From Myrica gale (taxonomy: Eukaryota; Streptophyta; Magnoliopsida; Fagales; Myricaceae): DNA of 64,000 bases. Both the position numbers and the translations under genes were made by a program. The stretch covers positions 21,750,068 through 21,814,067 of the forward strand of contig OZ005617.1 of assembly GCA_963930655.1 (NCBI GenBank), read 5' to 3'. A model generated the notes under the pieces. It did not search any database. It was given only the letters and a program-made list of their open reading frames with translations, and was not told the origin of the DNA. Positions 48,263 to 60,500 of the stretch are shown piece after piece (position 1 is the first letter of the stretch; each line of letters opens with the position of its first letter).

Positions 48263-51200
48263 AGGGCAATTAATATTCTAGCACACAAGGAACCAGCACT
48301 CCACAATTATTTACAAGGAAATAGTACCTCAGCTTCAAAGTAGTACTATATCTCAAATCAATATTAGACAACCAAATATTCTAGCCACCTAGAGTAGTAG
48401 TACTAGCACAGTTTAAGTCAATAGTTCCGTTCTCCTTGTAGTATCAAAATCGTACGTGAAGGAAAGACAACTGCATGGCTGTTTTACTGATCATATCAAC
48501 ACTGGTCTTGCATAGCCATTATGAGATGCACAAGATAGCGTAAACAGTTAATATATATCTTTCTATCCGATTAGTCAAAAGTGTTTGGCTGGGGGGGGCC
48601 CTAAAACATAATTAAGCAGATCATAATTAGGTACAACCACAAGAAAACTGTACAAGGAACCGAAAGTTAATTTCCCTGATATGTAACAATAACGTTTTCC
48701 TAATAGATAGTTCCCTTAATTCATTTTAAGCTATATATATTAGAGGACATGGTATATCTCCCACGATATACGGAGATGAAACTTAATTATAATGAGCTTT
48801 TTTATTTTGCATGTATATATACAACACTATTTTAGCAGATAGCAACGACCCTATATATAAATATCGTTTTGTATTTATATGAGCTTTTCTTAGAGTATAT
48901 ATATAGCGACTCATTTAAAATGGGGTACTTAATCAACCGTGAAAGTCCCAGCTCCCAGTTGTCTGTCTTATTTGATATCAATTTGGAGGGCTGTATATAT
49001 GTTGGTAGGACTGGGTGATCCTTATAGGATAAAGACTTGGATGTTGAAGAGGAAGTACAAAGAATCTAAAAGGGGTGGGGGGTCCACCATGAGAGAGCCC
49101 GACAAAGAGCATCTTTTAATGCATGGGTTTGCTCCCGCGGGTCATGCGAGCGTCCTCGTTCAGTTTCAGTACTATCAGCAAACTCTCCGGCGCTCGTGCA
49201 GTGGCGCTTTGTGTGTATCTGTGTGTATTTGTCAGCGCCACTCACGCGTCTTTTACCCTCACTCCCACGCCCCCAACACTCTGGATTATGCGGTCAAACC
49301 ATGCCCACCACCAACCTTACTGCTTACATCCTGTATGTTCCAGCATCTTTCATTCACTTACGTAGTTTATGCTCTCTCTCTCTCTCTCAAGTTGGTTTGG
49401 CTGGTTAAATGTGTATGCTACATTAGTCATATATTATTATGGATACAGGTTTTGCATCTATTATATTGGGTTTGAATTCAATCGGTCTATGTTCAGATGG
49501 GGGATCGCTAGTTGGCTTTGCATTTCAAAGCTTACGTCATACCGATGAGTTTCCAGGCATTCTATAAATAAATTGACTCCATTAGAGTCTAATTAGCAGG
49601 TAGCATGAATCCTTCATCATATGAGCATATAATACTAACGCCAACTTGCAAAGATAATAGGACCATCATGACTGGCCTGCCATAATTTAGTCCATTTGCG
49701 ACCATGTACTTGGAATTATTTTCTAGTAAAACACCACGACTGACCCCATATCAATTGGATGTCTAGACACGCAACTTTTCCTAACTTTAGGTAATTTCAA
49801 ATGAAATTTTGGTTAATCCCTAGGTTGGAGGAAGATTAGTCCTCTTAGTTAGCGGAGTTAGGTCAAAGTGATCATCCGTCATTAACAACCCTTAAAATTA
49901 ATCCGCATGAAAGATAGCACCATGTAATTGCACTTGTGAAAAAAATGTTTGCCAAAATAATATTTATCTAGAGACAAGCTGCACAAAACCTCATTCAACT
50001 TACAATGAATGAGCAAATCTTCTATATATATATACATGGCCACCCATATATAACCCATTGTCTTGTGCTAGAGCATAGGTAATTAACCTCCTAACCAGTC
50101 AACTCACATCGCAAACACGAGATTAGTACTCCAGAGTGAAAACCTAGATCGGTAAAAATTAAAATGCGGTAATTAATTAGCATAAATATCTACCTGCCTA
50201 TCGATTAGTCCCCCTGGCACTGATCATGGACACTTCTCTAAATCACTCCGCCAGCAACACACTTGAGAGGACATGAGCAAATGCGAATATAATGTAAACA
50301 CGAGACTTAATATTAATTAATAATCTACAAACTTTCTTGAGGGAGTTGTTTCCGGTGAACGCTGCTATGGACCATTTCAAAGGAGGAGAGTTGGGTCCCT
50401 TATGACCTGGGGTGACCCCCTTGTGACCCCATATTATGTATCAAAATAAAAGGTAACCAAGTCAATGACGCTAGATTCTCTTTTTCCATCCTTTGGCGTG
50501 CTCTGATATACCACTGCTCTCGACCAATGGCAAACCAGAGTTTCCCATTGTCATATGACTAACTCTAACAAGGGCAACCAAAAAGAATCGGGAAAGAAAG
50601 ATGAATTTCAGTGGAATATTAGACCCGAAAAGAGCGGGGGAACAGACACGTGTAATGCTTACAAAAGCATGTGGACCTTAACGTTAAGGTTTAGACTTTA
50701 GAGATAAAGATGGAATTTGCAGACCCCTAGTGGTGCATGTGGGTCATAGAAAACTGAAGCACATCTCTCTCTCTCTCTCCCCCTCCCCCTGTCTCTTGTG
50801 TTTATAGATGGCAGTCCAATTTAATGTGCCAGTTCGCTTAAATTACCCAACGACCAGTTTGTTTCCCACTGTGTTGCTGCCACACTGCCATGGAAACAAC
50901 CAAAAGCTAGGACCAGTACTGTTAAACCTGTTTCTACTGTTTTGCTTCTTCATTAATGATCTTGGTAGACTAAATTGCCAGCAAAACAATAGAGTCAGTG
51001 GTCCTGTGGTTTCAGCTAGTCAGAGATTTCAGATTGTAAACATTTCAATGTGGGAAGACATGCAGTTCCAACCGTTTGCGCAAATAGAGTTAAATGCACG
51101 GTTTATTTGTGAGATTGTAACTAAGCATTTGAGGGTGTGGATTGCAACACAAAAAAGATCATGGATCTGGGGCGTGAAATCAAATTAGAAAGGTAAGGAA

Positions 51201-51983
51201 GATGAGGTCAAGGCCGGTGGGAAAAGGATATATGCTATCCAAGAGCTAGTGTATAAAACCTTGAGACCAATAAGATATTTTTAAGAAGCAGGAGCAAGGT
51301 CTATGCGTTGAAAGATTGAGCTTGGAGTCTGTAATTAAAGACTTAGAACCATGAAAAGTTAAGAAAACTTAAAATAGTTATTTGATAATTACTGATATAT
51401 ATGCAAGAAAGAGAGTGAACGTGGAGTGCTGGAAGAAACAAAGGTGAGAGAGAGAGAGAGTGGGGACCCATCCACCGCCCATAAGCACTCAGTCTTACCG
51501 AAGCCGAACCCATTTTTGATCCATTTTGTCAATCTAACCCTAACCCAACGCTATCCCCTAGAAGACGAGAGCCCCAAACCTCTCCTCCCCCCTTCATCTC
51601 TCCCAAACTCTCAACAACATGACCAACAGAGACACTAGAACCATTACAAAAGCTCCCCTAAAAGATGGTAAGTTCAGCTGAGAATTCGGTGGATGACACC
51701 AAAAATCCACTCATTCTCTCCTTTCTATTGAAGGCTAGTAGTACCAATTAGTTCATTATAGTAGATAAAGAAACAAGAAAGCAAGCAACAAAGGAGAAAA
51801 GGGAGACACCCAGAGGTCTTCTCATTATTTATTCCCTTGTGCTCCCACTTTCTTTCTAATTTCCCTTTTGAAATCGTAGAACCTTTGCCCCTTTTTCTTG
51901 GTCTAATTTTGCTTAGGATCTATCTATCTGAGGAAGTGAGGGTTTTGAGATAAATATAGAGGTTGTAAAAAAGTTTGCTAACT
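48263..51983. other. Gene-poor region and upstream region of the AHL24-like gene
   Basis: Frames of 178 codons at 48939-49475 and 126 codons at 50808-51188, both on the plus strand, have no recognisable domain and include low-complexity stretches, so I do not call them genes. CT-rich runs lie near 49373-49388 and 50766-50790. The last few hundred bases are the likely promoter and leader of the AHL24-like gene. Confidence 0.4.
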
Positions 51984-52907
51984 ATGGATCCAGTTACAGC
52001 GCATGGCCATTCTCTTCCCCCTCCTTTCCACACAAGGGATATTCATCTACACCACCACCAACAGCAGCAATTCCACCATCAACAACAAAATTCAGAAGAT
52101 GAGCAAAGCGGTAGCAGTGGCCTGAACCGGCCCCTGAAACGCGATCGTGATGAAACCAACAGTAGCAGCAACAACAACGTCAATAGTAACAGTGAAGGGA
52201 ACGAACTAGTCATGGGTCCTGGAGAAGGAGAGATCACAAGAAGACCCCGTGGAAGACCGGCTGGATCCAAGAACAAGCCGAAGCCACCGATCATTATCAC
52301 ACGTGACAGCGCCAATGCTCTACGCACCCATGTAATGGAAATTGGGGATGGGTGTGATATTGTTGATAGTGTTGCTAACTTTGCCAGGAGACGCCAGAGA
52401 GGGGTCTGCATAATGAGCGGGACTGGCACAGTGACTAATGTCACTCTACGGCAGCCTGCCTCACCAGGTGCAATCGTGACTTTACACGGGAGGTTCGAGA
52501 TCTTATCTCTAGCCGGGTCATTCCTTCCACCACCAGCACCACCTGCCGCAACAGGCTTGACTATATATTTAGCAGGAGGACAAGGCCAGGTGGTAGGAGG
52601 TAGTGTTGTTGGGATGCTAATTGCATCCGGACCGGTTGTGCTTATGGCAGCCTCATTTAGTAACGCTGCATATGAAAGGCTTCCTCTAGAAGAGGAGGAG
52701 CCTCCGCTGCCAATGCAAGAGGGTACAATTGGGTCGCCAGGTGCGGTTGGTCAGCAGCAGCAGCAACATCAGCAACAACAGCAGCAACAGCTTTTGGGGG
52801 ATGCAAATGCGCCTCTTTTTCATGGGTTACCGCCTAATCTTCTAAACTCCATTCAATTGCCAGCTGAGGCATACTGGGCTAACGCTACTGGTCGCCCTCC
52901 ATACTGA
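51984..52907 (+). CDS. AHL24-like: AT-hook motif nuclear-localized protein, AHL23/AHL24-like, single exon
   Basis: This intronless gene encodes a 307-residue AHL protein. Members bind AT-rich DNA and act in complexes to regulate growth and flowering genes; the exact target here is unknown. It starts at MDPVTAHGH; the frame is open three codons further up but without ATG. The type-I AT-hook [17 protein letters not shown] lies at about residues 86-102. The PPC domain follows from about 105 ([20 protein letters not shown]) with GRFEIL at 169-174 and [13 protein letters not shown] at 198-210. The N-terminus is His/Gln rich, and a poly-Gln tract lies at about 257-269. The tail ends in the family motif GRPPY. 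Arabidopsis AHL24 and AHL23 are the closest matches I recall. A 41-bp tandem duplication begins at the stop codon. Confidence 0.95.
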   Translation: MDPVTAHGHSLPPPFHTRDIHLHHHQQQQFHHQQQNSEDEQSGSSGLNRPLKRDRDETNSSSNNNVNSNSEGNELVMGPGEGEITRRPRGRPAGSKNKPKPPIIITRDSANALRTHVMEIGDGCDIVDSVANFARRRQRGVCIMSGTGTVTNVTLRQPASPGAIVTLHGRFEILSLAGSFLPPPAPPAATGLTIYLAGGQGQVVGGSVVGMLIASGPVVLMAASFSNAAYERLPLEEEEPPLPMQEGTIGSPGAVGQQQQQHQQQQQQQLLGDANAPLFHGLPPNLLNSIQLPAEAYWANATGRPPY

Positions 52908-52996
52908 TCAGCTTTGATGGTCATACCAGGTTTTCACTTCTAAATTGATCAGCTTTGATGGTCATACCAGGTTTTCACTTCCAAATTGATCAGCTT
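52905..52996 (+). repeat. 41-bp tandem repeat in the 3' UTR of the AHL24-like gene
   Basis: The unit TGATCAGCTTTGATGGTCAT and following runs at 52905-52945 and again at 52946-52986, then ten bases of a third copy (52987-52996). The first T-G-A of the first unit is the AHL stop codon. One substitution separates the two full units. Confidence 0.92.
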
Positions 52997-52999
52997 GAG

Positions 53000-54279
53000 C
53001 CAAGATACCACCAACGTTGTAGCTAGGAAAGTTTGGTTGTTGAGCATTGCATGAAGTCTTTGTTGTTTCTTCTGGTTAATTAGTTTTCCATTTCGCATTT
53101 TATCGTTAGATGATGATGTGTTTACAAGTTGACTGAAAGGACTGTAAATTCATGGATTCTTGGAGTGATCAGTTTGATGTTATTGAAATAACAGCTGCAG
53201 TTCGTTGCATGTAGTAGAAGAAACTAGCTAGCTAGCTAGAAGCATAATTAGAACAAGAGCTGGCAGAAAAATGTAGCTAATTAGATTGATACTTTCTCAC
53301 CCCAAGTGTTGTATTGAAGCTACTATATATCTATCGTCCCTTCACACATTGAGTAGCCATTCAATTACAGAACCCTATTCTGCCGGTGAAAGATCCTTAT
53401 ATTACTCACTTATCTCCACGTACAAATTAATTATCTAGGAGTACTATTTTCTGAAGCATTTAGAAAGAAAGAGGAACATATGATATCACAATTGTGTCTG
53501 TTGGTAGAACGAAGGAAATGATGGCGATGACAAAGGAGGGTTCATTAAACGTCGACGGTCTCAATTCGAGTGACATTTCCAAACTGTTTAGGAGAAGGAA
53601 ATGAGGTATGGGCTTCTTTCTTTCTAGAGAGTTGCAACGAGAGTTTTCTAATATACGGGGACATGAAAATATTTGGGGGGCTGGTTTACACGTGCACTGT
53701 TCTGATAAAGCTCCTTTTTGAGGAAAATAACACCACCGGCAACACTTCAATTAAAAGGCAACAACAACCACGACAACAAAGTGCCCTCGAGCGTTATAGC
53801 TCCTCTCTCTGTCTCTCTCTTTCCCTCTCTCGGGTTCAGGAAATAGCATATTGGATAGCACTTCGAATTTCAAGCCTAGACTTCTCGGGAAAAGAATTTC
53901 AAGCCTAGAAATGGTTCAAGCCGAACCCAGTTCAGATTCTCTGTATCGAAACTCCTTAAAACCTTTGTTTTGCTTTTGGCCAAAAGCTAGCTCGTACTTC
54001 CTCACGAACTTATCCATTCGTCTTTGGAGAAAACTTTAAGTTCGGCTTTTGCTTCTGTTACACAACCAAATTTCTTTACCTTTTTACTCTCGACTGATTT
54101 TATAATCAGAAATCAGATTCTTGAAGCCAAACTCATCCGCGATTCCGCAGTAAAAGAGAGAAAAATCTCTCAATTAGCTCCGGCGGTTTCGTTGCCAATC
54201 TCGTCTTGCTTCTGGCTTAGGAGTTAGGATCTTAGTTGTTTCCGTAGCTGTAACATTTTGCAGACTTTGGAGCTCGTGT
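53000..54279. other. Gene-free stretch downstream of the AHL24-like gene
   Basis: This includes the rest of the AHL 3' untranslated region. Later short frames (53460-53908) have no domain. No gene is supported. Confidence 0.4.
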
Positions 54280-54710
54280 TGTTAGAAATAATATCATAAT
54301 CAAATCTTAAAGATTTGATATGATATTATAGTTATAAATATCAAAGATTTGATATTGTTACAAAGATTAAAATTTCAAATGTAGAGATTCAAATTAAATA
54401 TAAGAATATTTTCATACTTCGTATTGTCTCTATAAATAAAGATCTTCAATTGTAATCTGTATAGACTCATAATACAAAATACAGTCATAGAGGGCTTTGA
54501 TTTAGGTACTGAACCACTTAAAATCTATTGTCTCTTGGTATCAGAGCAACAAAACATGTCTTATGCATCCTTATATGTTGGCAATTTTGTCACTCTATGT
54601 TTGAATGTTCATGTTCTTGCAGAGAGTCAAGAGATATATCATTGGTGAATTTTCACCTCCGATATATTTACAGCAAATAGTCGTTTGTGATGAGAGAAAA
54701 AAAAGTGAGT

Positions 54711-54746
<36 letters not shown>

Positions 54747-55220
54747 AGAGCATAAGAAATGTTTGGCAAGGGTCGTGTGCTTATGATTTTAAGGTCTCGT
54801 CACTTTCAACCACTCTTCAAGGTCGTTTGCTTATGATATGATTTCAAGTTCCGATCAAATTCAAAAAAAAAATGGTGATATGTTCACGAAGCAAGGATCT
54901 ATGACAGATCTCGTTTTTCAAACACAAGATTTCAGATTTCTCAATCTTGTCTTTGAGGGAGGATGTTAGAAATAATATCATAATCAAATCTTAAAGATTT
55001 GATATGATATTATAGTTATAGATATCAAATATCTGATATTATTATAAAGATTCAAATTTCAAATGTAGAGATTCAAATTAAATATAGGAATAGTTTCCTA
55101 CTTTGTATTGTCTCTATAAATAGAGATCTTCAATTGTAATGACTCATAATACAAAATATAGTCGTAACTTTCACAGTGGATGTAGGTCTTCTAGACTGAA
55201 CCACTTAAAATCTCGTCTCT
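54280..55220 (+). mobile_element. TRIM-like LTR element (about 941 bp)
   Basis: Two direct repeats of about 256 bp, beginning TGTTAGAAATAATATCATAA, lie at 54280-54535 and 54964-55220. TGGTATCAGAGC (54536-54547), the primer-binding site for initiator methionine tRNA, follows the first repeat directly. A purine tract TTGAGGGAGGA precedes the second. The interior of about 430 bp has a (GA)n run at about 54714-54742 and no gag or pol frame. The repeats differ at several positions and by small gaps, so this copy is older than the one at 40541. A clean 5-bp target duplication could not be found. Confidence 0.88.
54536..54547 (+). other. Primer-binding site of the LTR element
   Basis: TGGTATCAGAGC, complementary to the 3' end of initiator methionine tRNA, immediately follows the 5' terminal repeat. 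Confidence 0.88.
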
Positions 55221-55410
55221 TGTTACTATTTCTCTCCCCTCTTTCACTATAACATTTTTATGTTTTGTTGTTATTTATTATCATTGTTAAGAGTAGACTG
55301 TAGAGCTCTTGTTCTTTAGCTGGATCTCCAATTTGGCTTTTCCCCCCATTAGTTAGTGTTTTACTTTAGTATGGAATCTTAAGTATGGCAAGGAGAAGGG
55401 AACATTCACT

Positions 55411-55835
55411 TAGGGCTGCACAACCGGAATGCGGTCCGGTTTTTCGGACCGCATTGCGGTCCTTAAATAATATAGGACCGGACCGGACCACTTATAAGTG
55501 GTCCGGTCCGGTTTCACTAAATGCGGTCCAAGTGGTCCGGACCGGTTTTAATTTTTTTCAATTTTTTTAATTTTTAAAAAATTTTTCAAATTTTTTTTTA
55601 TGTTAATTTCAAATGGGAAGTGTATATAAAAATGTTAAGTTTTAGTTTAGATAAAAATTAAACGTTTTATGTTTATAATTTGTATTAAAAATATAAAAAA
55701 ATATATTTTTTATTTTTTTAATAAATGCGGTCTGGTCCGGTCCGGTCCGGACCGCATTTATTATAAAAGAGGACCGGACCGGAAATCCGGTCCGGTTTTC
55801 CGGTCCGGTCTGCGGTCCGGTTCTGTTCACCCCTA
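55411..55835. mobile_element. hAT-type MITE, CCGG-rich family, copy 2 (425 bp)
   Basis: The element starts TAGGGCTGCACAACCGG and ends in the inverted CCGGTTCTGTTCACCCCTA, and both sides carry the identical 8-bp CATTCACT (55403-55410 and 55836-55843). The interior has dense GGTCCGG and CCGGACC tracts in both orientations around an A/T-rich centre. The ends and the 8-bp duplication fit a hAT element related to the copy at 38075. No transposase is present. Confidence 0.9.
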
Positions 55836-55843
55836 CATTCACT

Positions 55844-57556
55844 TCAGAATTCTAGTTTTATGTCATTTCGATTCAGTTTAGAGTCTCTTAAATAGGACGT
55901 CTTTTGGGCTTTTATCGCGTTGCATTATTTTGCTTCGGCGTAGAAGCTTTAAACAGGCCGAGAAATTTTTGCTCCTAGATATAGTAGAACTCATCTTGAT
56001 CTTAGTCCATCTTCAGCAAGCCTATAGAGAGTACAAGCTCCATGGTTCTATATGAACGAAGGCATTGCTTCTGTTTTGAACAGGGATCAGTGCCATCGAC
56101 GTCGAGTCGAGTTTATCGTAAATGTCATTCTCAGCTCAGGGCTGGATGTCAAAGCCCAGCGAAAGGTGTATAACTCGTTTAAGGATTATTTATAAATTCA
56201 AGAAACATTAAGAAAAATGATGAGGACCCTTTTTCTTCTTTGCAAAAAATCCAAACCCGAGGCGAACGTGCATTGATAGCTCAGTGATCTGAGCTTTCGT
56301 GGTTGAATAACTACGGAAATGCAGAAATAGAGGAGCTATTTTGAGTTTCTTGCGTTGTCCGAGGACGAAAATGCTAGAGGCTGTGCGTTTCCGATCAATT
56401 CAGAAGCCCTTATTTAACAATAGAGCATTCTAGGGAGGCTGTCGATATCGCTTTTCTTAAGTTCGTCTTTCGGTGGGTGTCAGTTGTCACTAGCTAGAGT
56501 CGAATTACTCGTACATATCTTGTGAATGGGGTTAGAAAAAGGCAAAAAACGCTTGTGAGTTTCATCCCCTAGTTGTGCTTTTCACAGATAAAGAAGTACA
56601 ACAGAGTGGAGAAATTGCTCTCGAATACTCTCTATCAAAGATAAACGTAAAGTGGATGTTGCTCTACAACCCACTATGAAGTTTAACATTTTTTTTAATC
56701 TCCGAAATTTATTAGAGTAGCCTCACTTGTGGCGAATGAAGTTTAACATTGATGTCCGCATTTATGCTTGTATTGCACAGGCCTGCAACATGGATGGCTC
56801 GGTTCTTGACCCCAACCACAACCGTAAAAGAAGCTGGGAAAGGACCTGTTTCCGGCCGAGTTCAGATTCCCCCTCTCCAAACTAAACACAAAGCTGCTGA
56901 TTCTTATGGAGGTGGTTGCAGCTATTAATCTCTCTTAAGTACTTTTAATAACCACAGTGAGAAGTCATATCTTGGTTTTCAATGGCCGAAGTCTCATGTT
57001 ATGCGGACTTAGTGTCAATTAATCTTCATTGGCAACAAAGAATATACTTTGGAAGTTTACCACAGTTCCAATATCCACAGAAGTGATGGTAGAATTCATG
57101 CAGGCACCATCTCATGGAAGCTTAAATATCAGAACCAGTAAAAGAATGGCGAATAAATTGACAAGTTAGGAAAAAAGGTAAAAGCATAACTGAAAAAAAT
57201 CAAAAGATATACAACTACTGTTTGTTTCTTTTTTCGTTTCATCATTTTCTCCCTAATCATTTCATGTACAAATCAATTTACATTGGAATTCAAAGCTAAC
57301 ATGAGATGGTCATGCTGGTTGAATATGGATCAGATTACCCAACTCATGCTTCACAAATTTGAGTTCTCACGTGTAATCAACTTCATGGAAGGACGACAAC
57401 CCAAGCATGCCCCACTAATAACAAAATTTTGGCAAATATAGCTGACAGCAGAAAGGTCAAAACATTTACTTGGTTACCTTAGAAAGACCAATCCTTGTAG
57501 CTGGGATCAGATCTACGTAGTTTGCTATAGCACTTCAGCTGCTTCACATAAGTTTA
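55844..57556. other. Intergenic stretch downstream of the kinesin gene
   Basis: The part next to 57557 should hold the 3' untranslated region of the minus-strand kinesin gene. No other gene is recognisable. Confidence 0.4.
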
Positions 57557-60500
57557 TCAGTATTCTATCCTTAAACGCCTCATTTCAGCTTGGAATGCAG
57601 GGCTGGAAGTTAATGTTCGATGTGCAAGAGTCCTTATGTCTTCTCGAGAACAGTCTCGTGTGATACGGACCAGCTCCCACAAGGCACCTCCACTTATCAT
57701 GTCTTTTGCATTTGCTTCTGAAATGAAGTAACTTAAGCCTTCTCAGGAAACATTTCATGGGAAACTTAACTTGTTCAAAGACAAGAGAAGGCAACCATAC
57801 CATGTTGTGCTAGATGACAGAGTGCAAGCTCAATATGACGCCTGATTGGTGAGGCGTCATTGTTAGCATTCTGGACAATCCATGAAAGTGCACCATCCTC
57901 AATTAGAAGTGATCTTCCGGTCTTAGTTCCTACAACATAAAAGATCCAATTGAACTCAGATAAAGAGGATAACTTCAGCACACACGGTCCATTAAAATAA
58001 CAGGTATAACTTGAGAGTTTGTACACCAGCAATTTAATCATAACGTCACAACAAATCTTATGAAATAATTCCCACGAATAATGATGGCAGTTATTGTCTA
58101 TCACATGTCAAGCAGAGCAGCAGCAAGAACATGAGGAATCTTCACAAGCTTTCACCTTGGGTAGATGCTCTTGACTCGCATTTGGCAAAATTTGCTATTC
58201 CACGGGCAACTTGTGCAAGAACATCAGGATGTTTGCATCTGACCATTCCTAGCAATGCTTGGATACCTCCTTCACCCCGTAGTTTCACCTGTAACTTATC
58301 TGGATGATGCAATATGACACTTGTTAGTGGCAGCAAGCTGCCAATCTAAGGACTAGCTGAAATGGACTTTTTAGTGGGTAACAGGACTACTATCACATCC
58401 CAGAGGACAAATGCCCTTATTTACATTCCACAAACCATTGCGTTCACAGAAAGATGGATCTACCATAGTTTCAAGTTGAGAGACCAGTGTCAATCTTTCT
58501 TTTTCGAAAAATTTGTTGTATTAGATATGAAAGGGTTGCTATCACATTTCATAGGCAGTATACTAGAGAAGAACCTCAGAAGAATACAAAGATTGATTGA
58601 ACTTCAGATCCAGTAATTATATTAATGGGATAATTACACTTATCACCCTCAAACTACCATGTCTTTTTCACTTTGCACCCCAAAGTACCATTTTTGTCAC
58701 ATTTCACCCTCAAACTACCATGCCTCCAACAGTTTGCATCCTCCGTCCATAATTTTTGTCAATTTAGACGGAAAACTAATCAAGTGTATCTCACGTGACA
58801 TTCTCCTACATGATCTTCCCATTTTGCCCCTTCGTTTGAGGGTGCAAAATGAAAAAAACATGGTAGTTTTAGGGTACAAAGTGAAAAACACATGGTTGTT
58901 TGAGGGTGATAAGTGTAATTATCACTTGGGCAAAAAGGGAAGATCAAGTGGGAAAAAGTCACGTGAGATGCACGTGATTGGTTTTCCGTTTCACTTGACA
59001 GAAATTATAGAGTGAAGGTGCAAGCTGTTGAGACATGGTAGTTTGAGGGTGAAATGTGACAAAAGTGGTACTTTGGGGTGTAAAGTGAAAAATGTATGGT
59101 AGTTTGAGGGTGATAAGTGTAATTTCCCCTATATTCATTTTTAGACTTGCTGCCATACTAAAAACTATGTTACATCCTTATGTGATTAAGACCTCAAGAT
59201 GACATCACTAGGCAACAAAAATGAACAATAACTGGAAATATTATTACAGTCAGATGAAGCTGGTTTCTAAAATATGGCCTCTCTCTTTTCATCTGACCTT
59301 GAAATGCAAAACAGAAAAAGGATACATGAGGAGCAGATCCCAATGTATTCCCAAACTATAGTCTTTTAAACAGGTTATTTAATTTGTTATATTGTCAACA
59401 AAGTCCATTAACCTTACACCAATCAACAATTTAAACTTTGAAAGATCTCCCTTAAAAAACATAGCTAACAAATTTTCAGGCAAATCAACATTGGAACAGG
59501 TCAGGCAGTTTACCATTCCCACAAAGATTTGCGATGGCTCCAGCAACCATCCGAAGTGTCTGAGGATCCTCAGCGTTAGCTGCTGTCATTGACAACAAAT
59601 CAATGCCTCCTTGAGCCATAATGAGCTCCTGGTTGGTTTCTGATAGGACGCAAAAAGGTGCACGGATGAGGAAAATCATAACCAAACCAAAACTAGTGAT
59701 AGTCAGCCAAAAGTGGCTATATTTTACAGAATCAACAGAATAATTGACACAAAACATACCATTCATTGCAAGATTGGCAATTGCACCTGCTGCAACTCTA
59801 TGTATGGTCTCATTTTCTGGGCTCCTAAGAAGCATCAACAAGGAAGTAAGACCACCGGCCTCCACAATCTTCTCCTGATTCTTTTCTGCAGATTGAAGGA
59901 AATAATTTTAGGGAAGTCGATTTCATGGCTGACACAAATAATATTTTAGCAAATCTTACGTGCCAATAAAGTTCATCCAATACAGAACAATATCATGAAC
60001 AAAGGCAAACATATATCATGATGAGAAACAACAAAGTTCATTTCAGCACCATATCATGGACAAAGTCAAACATGCATCACAAAAAGCCACCTTAGCCAGA
60101 ACTTTTGCCGTATAGATTGCCATGGTAAATCAACCCCCCAACCTCCTTGTAACACCTAATAGTAACCAAGCTATCATCCATCCTAAACCTTCTATGATAC
60201 TCCATCTTCCAGGCAGGACTTCTTTCCAAGGACAATACAAATTCCTTTTGAAATAAAGAAAAATACGGCTCAAGTACAAATTTATAAAGGAGACCAATTT
60301 GTCCGTAGCCTGCTGATATCAACATCGCGGTCACCTACTATCACACTTGTCTTCATCAGTGACTTCCATGAGTAAATTTGGCTGCCCTACCCAAGAATTG
60401 TCTTCGATCTCTATGTTTGCAATTCTTACTATATTTCTATGCACTGATTTCATATAACACTTGTATCCCATTCAACTAAGAACTAGCATATTCTCAACAA

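Noticed and set aside
48939..49475. A 178-codon plus-strand frame
   Set aside because: It begins at GTG rather than ATG, has no recognisable domain, contains low-complexity runs and sits in AT-rich intergenic DNA, so it is probably chance.
50808..51188. A 126-codon plus-strand frame upstream of the AHL24-like gene
   Set aside because: It has an ATG and CT-rich upstream DNA but no domain or homologue I know; it lies where the AHL promoter is expected.
51975..51983. A three-codon longer AHL24-like start
   Set aside because: The extra codons begin with TTG; the ATG at 51984 gives the family's normal MDPV start.
54280..55220. A full-length copia or gypsy retrotransposon
   Set aside because: Only about 430 bp lies between the repeats and there is no gag, protease, integrase or reverse transcriptase frame.
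60092..60334. A gene within a kinesin intron
   Set aside because: The 80-codon frame has no known domain and begins without family support; it may be transposon debris.
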